From contig JAJOZX010000939.1 of the NCBI GenBank assembly GCA_023014485.1, forward strand, positions 669,501-733,500: a stretch of 64,000 nucleotides of DNA, given 5' to 3'. The position numbers and the translations under genes were made by a program. Origin of the DNA: Bathynomus jamesi (lineage: Eukaryota > Arthropoda > Malacostraca > Isopoda > Cirolanidae). Every line of letters begins with the position of its first letter. Position 1 is the first letter of the stretch. Below, piece after piece: positions 56,597-64,000 of the stretch. The notes under the pieces were generated by a model that was not told the origin of the DNA, searched no databases, and worked only from the letters and a program-made list of their open reading frames with translations.

Positions 56597-57007
56597 ATGG
56601 CAATAGTAAATCAATTCATACAACCCTGTGGATACTGTAAAAGAGAAACAGATGACTCAAAAACAATTTGCTGTGATCTTTGCCAGAACTTAGTCGAATT
56701 TCAATGCCTGAATTGTAGCGACGAAGAAATCTGTCTTATAACGGGCGCTAAACAAGTGAACGGAATAAAGTTCTTCTGCAAAAGCTGCATAATCGAAATA
56801 AACTCGTTTACGGTTTCTAAAGCAGAACGAGACTATGAGGAAAAGGCAAAAGAGGAGCTTATGAATAGTGAACAGAGAAAAGAAATAGAAGGAACGAAAA
56901 TAGTACGAGAGGAAACTGCGAAAAACGAACAGGAAAAGAAAACACAAAAAGCAGAAATAATAGAAATAAAAGAAGCACCAACAGAGGAAACAGACGCACA
57001 AAACTAA
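56597..57007 (+). CDS. LINE ORF1 protein with N-terminal PHD finger
   Basis: The 136-residue frame starts at ATG 56597. Cysteines C11, C14, C26, C29, C37, C61 and C64 fit a PHD-type zinc-binding pattern ('CGYCKRETDD', 'CCDLCQNLVEFQC', 'FFCKSC'). The position where PHD fingers usually have histidine holds a glutamate or phenylalanine, so one ligand may differ. From residue 75 on it is a highly charged, probably coiled-coil segment rich in E and K. PHD fingers are known in ORF1 of some CR1-like LINEs, where they may bind chromatin. The frame is intact. The next coding block starts one frame over around 57008. Confidence 0.75.
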   Translation: MAIVNQFIQPCGYCKRETDDSKTICCDLCQNLVEFQCLNCSDEEICLITGAKQVNGIKFFCKSCIIEINSFTVSKAERDYEEKAKEELMNSEQRKEIEGTKIVREETAKNEQEKKTQKAEIIEIKEAPTEETDAQN

Positions 57008-57551
57008 ATCCAGTTTTCAAACAAAGGGCATTAGCAACAATAGGAAAAAACAAGTAGACAATAAAGAAACCATACTGAAACCACCAAAAACAAAGGCCCC
57101 AAGTAAAAATGGGGAAGAAAATATATGTAAATACTATGTGAAAGGATTATGCCAATATAAGGGAGGAGAATGTATTTACGAACACCCTCCTATGTGCTAC
57201 TACTTCTACAATAATGGTCACTGCAAATTTGGTGGAATATGCAAATTCTACCATCCGGACATTTGCAAGACCTACGCGACATATGGAACCTGCCAGTACG
57301 GGAGAAAATGCTACTACCATCATCACCCGACAAGTTCAAATGACAAAGGACAAGTCTCAAATGACAACAGAAGGAATGTGAGAAAAAAGAATATGTACCC
57401 AAATAGCAAACAAAACACACATAGCACACAAAATTGTTTCAACATTTCGGACACAATACGGCTGCTAAGTCTTATACAGGATATGCAGCTGACACAGCTG
57501 GGAATCCTCGAGCTGGACCGCTACATGGCAAGAAGCTACCAGAACAGGTAG
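57008..57551 (+). CDS. Three CCCH zinc fingers, start of LINE ORF2
   Basis: The frame is open from about 57008 to TAG 57549-57551. An ORF-start GTG at 57138 is not required. Three fingers follow: 'CKYYVKGLCQYKGGECIYEH' (C-x7-C-x6-C-x3-H), 'CYYFYNNGHCKFGGICKFYH' (C-x8-C-x5-C-x3-H) and 'CKTYATYGTCQYGRKCYYHH' (C-x8-C-x5-C-x3-H). CCCH fingers bind RNA in cellular proteins such as TTP and CPSF30. Here they precede an endonuclease and RT, so binding of the element's own RNA is a reasonable inference. The frame overlaps the PHD ORF end by a frame change, which could be frameshift decay or separate initiation. Confidence 0.75.
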
Positions 57552-57589
57552 GCGAGAACGGATCCATCTCGAAGGACCACAAGGCTATA

Positions 57590-58500
57590 AAACAAGCAAT
57601 ATCAAAGGACAACGAACTTAAAATGCACAGGAGGCAATGCAAAACAAAGAACATAAATATTGTCCTTGCAAATATTCAAGGAATAAAACCGAACAATTCA
57701 CTAAACAAAGTTTCGTACCTGAAAGGTGTTATGGACGAAACAAGGGCGGACATCGCATGCCTCACAGAAACACATCTTAAAGACTGCCAAGGAAACTGCG
57801 ATAACTGCAAACACTATCGATAAGAAAGAATTGCATATCGATAGTTTCAACTTACTAAGAGCGGATAGAACAGCGAGACGTAAAGTTGGTTGTGCTATTT
57901 ATATACATGAAAGGCATATGACAGAGACGGCAATAAGTAAATCCAACAGTTTCGTGGAAACCCTTGCAGTGAAAATAGAGAAACTAAACGTGGTACTGAT
58001 AGTCATCTATAGACCTCCAAACTCTCCAAATGAAAAATTTTCGGATGCCACTAAGGATATCAGAACCCTAATAAAGTCCGTAAACTCTCCATCCCCTAAT
58101 ATAATACTCTGTGGCGATTTTAACTTCCCATTTATAAAATACAAAAAGGTGGGTAGAAATATATTTATACAGCAAGATAAGGGGGGGCACAAGAGAGGAC
58201 CAGGAGCAAGCAAGAATGCTGATGGCTCTCACAAACGAGTTTATGCTGACACAGGAGATAACAGAAAATACCAGGAAAAATAACTGCCTAGATTTGGTAT
58301 TCACAAATAACACGAACTTGATTGCTGATATAAAAATAACTCCAACTATTATCTCAGACCACAATATAATCGAGTTATCAACAAATATGGCGATAACTTT
58401 AAAAGCCAATACATATACGGAAGGAAGAAGCAACTTTGGGGCTTTTAACTTAAACTCCAAGACCATAAATTGGGAAGAAATCAGATCGCACATGGCCTAA
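57590..58500 (+). pseudogene. LINE endonuclease domain, frameshifted
   Basis: Frame 57434-57823 holds 'NINIVLANIQGIKPNNS' and 'ADIACLTETHL'. Frame 57726-58283 holds 'LLRADRTARRKVGCAIYIHE', 'LIVIYRPPNSPNE' and 'IILCGDFNFPFI'. Frame 58216-58500 holds 'NNCLDLVFTNN' and 'TIISDHNIIE'. These are the N, E, Y, GDFN and SDH motifs of the apurinic-type endonuclease that nicks target DNA before reverse transcription. Two frame changes break it. A TAA stands at 58498-58500 before the linker. Confidence 0.85.
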
Positions 58501-60626
58501 ATAGAGTGGAGACCAGTTTTCGAGAATAAAACAACTGAGGAAATGCTAACAACCTTGGAAGAAAAGATGCTAAGAATTCTGGAAAAATATGCTCCGAAAG
58601 CACAGCCAAAAGGAAAGAGGAACTGGCTAGAGAGGCAAAAGAGAAGAATATTCCGCAAAAGAAAGAGAGTAGCGACAAAGTTAGCTAATTGCGGAGACAA
58701 CAATGCCAGGAAAGAAATACAAGAAAAACTGGAGAGAATCGATTGGGAAATACAAACTCTGATAAAGAGCCATATGGGGAATACAAACTCTGATAAAGGG
58801 CCATACAGAGAGGGAAAAGGCGGTAGAAGCAATAAAGGAAAATGCAAAATACTTCTACAGCTATGCGAAAAGGAAAACAAAAACGCGCGCTACTATTGGG
58901 CCTTAAGGAGAGGAAATAATGAAATAACAGACGATCTAAAAGAAATATCTGAAACATTGAGAGCCCAGTATGAATCGGTATTCAGTACCCCAAAAAATGA
59001 CAAAGCGATACCTGACATAGATGCATTCTTCAAAGAGAAGTTGCAAGGAGAATGTAGGCTATAACAGACTTTGATTTTACACCAGAAGATGTAGCGAGAG
59101 CTATAGGACAAATGAAATCACATTCACTATTAATTAAAAACTGTAAAAATGAAATAGCTACACCCTCATACTGGATATGGAGAAGATCCCTAGAAACGGG
59201 GGAAATACCGAGCATCTTGAAAAGAACAAACATCATCCCTATATATAAAGGAGGAGATAGATCTCAAGCAAAGAACTATAGATCAGTGTCTTTGACGTCC
59301 CACCTCACCAAACCTTTTGAAAGAATAGTCAGAGAGAAAATCTATGACTTCTTGGAGACATTGGAAAGATTCAACGAAAATCAACACGGATTCCGATCAG
59401 GAAGATCATGCCTATCACAACTTATAGAGCATTATAACAATATCCTAGATGCACTTGAAGGCAATGAAAACTATGATATCATATACACGGATTTTGCTAA
59501 AGCTTTCGACAAATGCGATCATGTTATAATAGCACATAAAATGAAACATATGGGAATAACAGGCAAAGTGGGAAAATGGATCTACAACTTCCTCAGAGAA
59601 CGACTACAGGTCGTCAAAATTCAAGATGTATCATCATCAGAATCAGAAGTACGCAGCTCAGTACCACAAGGTACAGTGGTGGCCCCACTCCTGTTCATTA
59701 TCATACTAACAGACATAGACAGTGGAGTAAACAGCAACAGTATAGTAACATCATTTGCGGATGATACAAAGATCAGCAGAAAAATCAGCGATGCAAACGA
59801 AGTAGAGGTCTTGCAGAGAGACACAAACAAAATATACAAATGGTCAGAAGACAACAATATGACATTTAACACCGAGAAATTTCAGCTCTTGAGATATGGT
59901 AGAAATGAGGAACTTAAAAAGACTGCATATTATGCTCCAGATAGACAAGAAATTCAGAGAAGCACGAAAGCGATCGACTTGGAGGTAAAAATGACCGATG
60001 ATGCCAAATTCGAGACACAAAATCAGATAGCAATAAATAAAGCAAAAAGAGTCGCGGGACAGGTACTAAGAACGTTCAGAAGGAGGGACAAGACAGTAAT
60101 AATTCCCCTGCTGAGAACATTGATCATACCAAAACTTGAATACTGCTCAGTTATGACGTCCCCATATAAAAAGGAAAAAATTAATAAACTAGAAGAAACG
60201 CAGAGACATTTCACAGCCAAGATTGATGGCTGCAAAGAACTCAACTACTGGGAAAGACTACGCAAACTAAATTTGTACTCCCTGGAAAGAAAAGAGAGGT
60301 ATACCATAATCTACATATGGAAAATGATCGAAAAAATGGTATCAAACCTCAAACAAAACTCAATTACCACCCAGACAACGTTGGAAAATAAGAAAGGCAG
60401 AATGTGTAGTGTTCCCAAATTAAAGGCCCGACAAGGGACCTCCTCAACTCTGAAGGAAAATAGCTTGGTTGTGAGGGGGTCAAGAATTTTCTCCCAGCTT
60501 CCAAAGGACCTCAGAAACATTACAGGGGTCAAAGTTGAAGTCTTCAAGAGAAGACTAGATGCCTGGCTCAGGACGGTACCAGATGAGCCGGGCGTACCTG
60601 GCAATGTTCCCTCTAATTTTTTTTAG
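58501..60626 (+). pseudogene. LINE linker and reverse transcriptase, main frame open
   Basis: Frame 58543-59064 is a charged linker ('WLERQKRRIFRKRKRVATK', 'SMRAQYESVFSTP'-like). Frame 59112-60626 (504 codons) is the reverse transcriptase: 'IIPIYKGGDRSQAKNYRSVS' (residues 41-60), 'ENQHGFRSGRSC', 'DFAKAFD' (127-133, first catalytic D), 'VPQGTVVAPLLF' (184-195) and 'SFADDTKISRKI' (FADD at 215-218, catalytic DD). The C-terminus 'RRLDAWLRTVPDEPGVPG' is cut by the MITE at 60602. The RT block itself has no internal stop. A small frame change before 59112 separates it from the linker. Confidence 0.9.
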
Positions 60627-61280
60627 TCCGTGTGCGCAAGAAATTTTCGTTGTGCATACATTTAGATTCATGGTGAAAAATTGTGCAAACTTTTCTGAGC
60701 GCTATTATCTTCAAAATTAAATATATATAAATATTAAATACTTAATAAATATTATTTCCATAAGGTGATAGCTCGATCATTACGGTACTATTAAATGGAT
60801 ATTAAAAAACTGTTTACAATATTATATATTCTTAAAAAAGAAAACGTTTTATCCATTCTAAAAATATGAATAAAATAAAAAATAGTAAAATAAAATTCAA
60901 CAAAATAAAGAAATAAAATAAAAATAACATTAATTGAAAATGACTATTTTAGTTATCATTTCTCAAAACAATTTTTAGCATTTAGCAATTTAAAACAGAC
61001 TATCAAGATTTGCCCATTCCAAATAAACTCTATGAAGATTAATGCATCCGTCATCATTCAGGTAACTTTTAATTTGCATGAGCATATCCAAATGATTTTC
61101 TTTCAAGCGGTTTCTTAATTTGTTCTTTATAAAATTCATTAAACTGAAATTTTTTAAATTACTTCATTTACTGTCGTGACTCATGATACGCTTGAGCCTG
61201 TGCGCATTTTATTTTGCTGTGTGCGTGGGTTTCACAACGCGTGCGCGCGCGCACACGCGCACACCTTAGAGGGAACATTG
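60602..61280. mobile_element. hAT-type MITE with CAATGTTCCCTCTAA ends, inside LINE RT
   Basis: The ends are CAATGTTCCCTCTAA and TTAGAGGGAACATTG. It splits the RT C-terminus between 'PDEPGVPG' and 'YVRWKAQKS'. A clear 8-bp duplication is not seen: the flanks GTACCTGG and TGCCCTGG match at 5 of 8 positions. Near the right end is an alternating purine-pyrimidine run (61236-61263). Confidence 0.82.
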
Positions 61281-61379
61281 AACTGCCCTGGCTATGTACG
61301 ATGGAAAGCGCAAAAGAGCAACTCGCTCCTCCACCAAGCCAGACCTAGAGGCGGGGCCACCAGCTTGACCTTCGTGTGA
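61281..61379 (+). pseudogene. End of the LINE reverse transcriptase
   Basis: After the MITE the last codons read '[20 protein letters not shown]' and 'GGATSLTFV' then TGA. The coding sequence and 3' untranslated region overlap the tail shared with the SINE. It is followed by CAAACAAGGTTAACAAGG and (TA)n. Confidence 0.8.
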
Positions 61380-61422
61380 AGAAAGACCGACGCACGGAAC
61401 CCAAACAAGGTTAACAAGGTAT

Positions 61423-61590
<168 letters not shown>

Positions 61591-61904
61591 GGTGGTCCAA
61601 AAAAAATGAAAATGAAAAATATATTTCTCTTGACATTTGCCCATATTTCATAAGCACTAATGATGTTGGAAATAAAAAAAATTGGATCGATTTGTGCATA
61701 TTTAGAGGTGGCGCAACTCGAACCCTTCATATCATTTTACAGTTTGGGGTGGCAAATTTCTCCAAACTTGCGCCACCATTAAATATTAATAGATTTAGCT
61801 CAATATCCCGTCTAAGATGTTTTTCCTGAGTCGGAATGAGAAAATGCATCAGGAGCTCTTATTTGTGCAATTTATGTTTTTACCATATATGTGTGGATTT
61901 TTAA

Positions 61905-62335
61905 TTTCGATATCCGCGGATGCGGATATTTAATTAATCTATCAATATAATATAGAATTATGAATATATGACAATTTTTCAAATTTCGTGATATTACTAT
62001 TATGGCAGGCAATGCATAAGAATTAAAATTAATATTAATGTTTTCATTAGGTATGATAAAAGTAATGGCTTTCTCAAGAGTTTCAGCCACAGAAAATTGC
62101 ATGAAACAAGTTTCATTCTATTTTCTGTGTTACCAGATATTTATATTTTGAGGTTTATATATTTGTTTGTTCATTAATAATTAATACTTTACATGAAATG
62201 TGCATGACTGGGCCTTATAAGCTACTTTATAAGCTAATTTAATTGTAAATTGCATAATTTAGTAGAGGTAATATCCGCATAACATCCGCAGTCAGAAGTG
62301 CGTATGCGGATGTTAAAAATTATGCGGATGCCATT
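61905..62335. repeat. Palindromic repeat with ATCCGCAT/ATGCGGAT units
   Basis: ATCCGC and GCGGAT units occur in both orientations at 61911-61931 and 62269-62332. They look like the ends of a MITE of about 430 bp, but no target duplication was found. Confidence 0.45.
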
Positions 62336-62640
62336 CATATAGGGTAATGACGGTGAAGTACTCAAAAACTGTTTAAGTAATATTTCTTTACGCTTCAAAA
62401 GCTGTTTAATTTTCTTGTTAAGTGCACTGTTCACAGATTCAAGAGGAGTGTTCCTTAATTTCACGTAAGTGTCGAGTTATTCAAAAGACCATACATATTT
62501 TCAAGGTAAACTTCTTTATTAAGAATCACTAAGGCATTTGATTTATCGGCCTTGGTTATATGTAGATTCTGGTCTTTTCTTAAAGACGCATAAGAATCGA
62601 AAAACCTCTGTGGACAATTTAGAATAGAGGGTTTAGACAT
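62325..62640 (-). pseudogene. Penelope-like element reverse transcriptase, N-terminal fragment
   Basis: The minus-strand frame reads 'HITKADKSNALVILNKEVYL' and 'MYGLLNNSTLT'. After a frameshift it reads 'KLRNTPLESVNSALNKKI' and 'SPSLPYMNGI'. The 'KADKSxxxVIL' and 'SPxLPYxxGlPK' blocks open the Penelope reverse transcriptase. The catalytic YxDD part and the GIY-YIG endonuclease are missing. The right edge at 62640 is an abrupt junction with a mariner fragment, and an ORF spanning both is chimeric noise. Confidence 0.75.
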
Positions 62641-62654
62641 GGCACCATGTCTAT

Positions 62655-62984
62655 CAACATGATGGTGCTCCTTGTCACTATGCCAAAATTGTTCAGGATT
62701 ATCTAAATGGACGTTTTCCAAATCGCTGGATCGGACGCGGAAGCAACAGACCTTGGCCAGCGAGATCGCCAGATTTAACCCCTTTAGATTTCTTTGCATG
62801 GGGCTTTATCAAATCGCACGTCTATCAGACGAAGATTACGAGTCTTGAAAACTTACGTACACGTATACGAACTGCTGCAGATAACATAACCCCGCAAATG
62901 CTCCAGAATGTGTTTAGAAATGCTGCGGAACGATTTGAGCTGTGCAGGGATACTGATGGGCGTCACGTCGAATCCTACTCTTAA
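62655..62984 (+). pseudogene. Mariner-like transposase C-terminal half, open frame
   Basis: The frame is open from about 62655 to TAA 62982-62984: 'QHDGAPCHYAKIVQDYLNG', 'RFPNRWIGRGSNRPWPARSP', 'DLTPLDFFAWGFIKSHVYQ' and 'MLQNVFRNAAERFELCRDTD'. It covers the second catalytic D (in 'QHDG') and the SPDLTPLD block to the normal C-terminus. The N-terminus and first D are missing because it abuts a Penelope fragment. It is the best-preserved copy of the family found inverted at 14.6-15.1 kb. Confidence 0.88.
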
Positions 62985-63345
62985 TTATTTAATAAATGTT
63001 ACCACTTTATCATTTTATGATTGAATTCCATATAATTTCCAAGTGCTTCACAAAAATAGATCCTGACTTTATGTAAAAATGAACAATGAATAACACTAGG
63101 CAACAAAGATTTTGTTACAGAAGACCAAATAGGTGCTCCTAGCTAATTTCGGTATGCTGATTTCAAATCTATAATTAGATTTTTTCTATCACGTCTAGAT
63201 TTTGTGTAAAATGCAAATCACTTTTAGTAAAATTTTCTACCACGTCCAGATTTTGGTTTTAATCGGCTTAATGCCAGTAATATGAAACTTGCTTTTCAAG
63301 GTTAAAGCAATTTTTTTTGCCAACTATATACAAATTCGAACAATT
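62985..63345. other. Spacer, no gene
   Basis: AT-rich. Possible 5' untranslated part of the following frame. Confidence 0.5.
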
Positions 63346-64000
63346 TTGATAAATAAACAACTTCTGCTTTGTCTGTGGACAATATACACCTAAGCCACAA
63401 CGTAGAAACATAACAACAAAGATTAAACTTGCCTACAAGTGTTATTTTGACTGTAAGTTAGGAGACCAACAGAGGGACTGGGCACCACATATTTGCTGTG
63501 CACAGTGCAATGCAATGTTAATAGCTTGGATGAATGGTAAAAGAAAAGCTATGCCATTCTCAGTCCCCATGGTTTGGCGTGAGCCAAAAAATCACTTCAA
63601 TGATTGTTATTTTTGTTTGACAAAGATTGCTGGTTTCACAAAGAAAAACAAATCAAAGATCACGTACCCAAACTGCGAATCAGCAATGAAACCAGTACCA
63701 CATGATGAAACAAATCCACCACCAGTTCCACCAGCAACGATAACAGACAACAGTTCATCTGAAGATTCTGCTAGTGATATAGAAACAGGGAAAGATGGCA
63801 TATATGTTCCAGATGCAAATATTTCCCCACATTTGTTAAGTCAAGCGGAGTTAAATGACTTAGTGCGCGATTTGGAATTACCAAAAGAAAAGGCAGAGTT
63901 GCTTGGTTCAAGACTTCAAGAATTTAATCTTCTCCAACCAAACACCAAAGTTTCCCATTTCCGCCATCGCCATTTGCAGTTTTCATCATTTTACTTACAG
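63346..64000 (+). CDS. hAT-like transposon protein with zinc-binding modules, partial (runs off the window)
   Basis: The frame is open without stops from about 63346 to base 64000 (about 218 codons). It opens 'NNFCFVCGQYTPKPQRRNI', then 'DWAPHICCAQCNAMLIAW', 'MPFSVPMVWREPKNHFND', 'CYFCLTKIAGF', 'YPNCESAMKPVPH', a low-complexity serine/proline stretch, and 'LSQAELNDLVRDLELPKEKA' with 'LLGSRLQEFNLLQP'. Two C-x2-C pairs and C/H clusters suggest zinc-binding modules. The pattern belongs to a repeated invertebrate protein family usually labelled uncharacterised. No ATG precedes the first cysteine, and a TAA lies just upstream, so the start is lost or spliced. The last bases read TTTACTTACAG. Confidence 0.72.

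Noticed and set aside
56690..57053. Long phenylalanine-rich minus-strand ORFs
   Set aside because: They are antisense shadows of the PHD-finger ORF.
61236..61263. Alternating GC run as a functional Z-DNA element
   Set aside because: It is part of a MITE terminus family and nothing nearby supports a regulatory role.
62461..62799. 112-codon minus-strand ORF treated as one protein
   Set aside because: It is a chimera of antisense mariner sequence and the Penelope RT fragment.

Overview
The window is eukaryotic, repeat-rich intergenic DNA from an invertebrate. I see no tRNA, rRNA or CRISPR array, and no host gene I can defend. Long (TA)n, (CT)n and (CA)n microsatellites, a degenerate CCTAA/TTAGG tract and the mix of hAT, Tc1/mariner, piggyBac, Helitron, Penelope, LINE and Polinton sequences fit an arthropod, most likely a crustacean. 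That assignment is inference. All alignments below were done by eye.

Layout. 1-8.2 kb: a minus-strand remnant of a LINE endonuclease, a two-headed tRNA-derived SINE and microsatellites. 8.2-15.2 kb: nested DNA transposons. A Tc1-like element (carrying two RTE-type LINE tails) abuts a mariner-like element, which is split by a 3.8-kb Helitron-like element, which itself contains a decayed LINE with a 2A-like motif. 15.2-24.3 kb: two more LINE fragments, a decayed hAT-like transposase holding a piggyBac MITE and a hAT MITE, a CR1-type 3' end and a second SINE.

24.3-49.3 kb: a Maverick/Polinton (virus-like DNA element) bounded by inverted repeats of about 1.6 kb after nested insertions are removed. 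Its plus-strand block runs packaging ATPase, two small conserved proteins, integrase, penton-like protein, pVI-like protein, major capsid protein and adenain-type protease. The minus strand carries the N-terminal half of protein-primed DNA polymerase B, two unrecognised genes (30.5-32.4 kb) and a possible small spliced gene (45.2-45.9 kb). It is dead: almost every gene has stops or frameshifts, polymerase lacks its catalytic half, and integrase is split by a 3.2-kb hAT element with a perfect 8-bp duplication. A second hAT-like element sits in the left inverted repeat, and a Tc1-like (DD37E) and a mariner element sit nearby.

49.3-64 kb: MITEs (a nested hairpin, a Tigger-like remnant, a foldback with a nested hAT MITE, a near-perfect 108-bp-arm palindrome), a nearly full-length LINE encoding a PHD finger, three CCCH zinc fingers, endonuclease and reverse transcriptase, and a hAT-like element of TAGGG type whose open reading frame runs off the window.

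The genes worth follow-up are the unrecognised ORFs inside the Polinton and the LINE with PHD and CCCH domains. The SINE 3' end closely resembles that LINE's 3' end, which suggests a LINE/SINE partnership.
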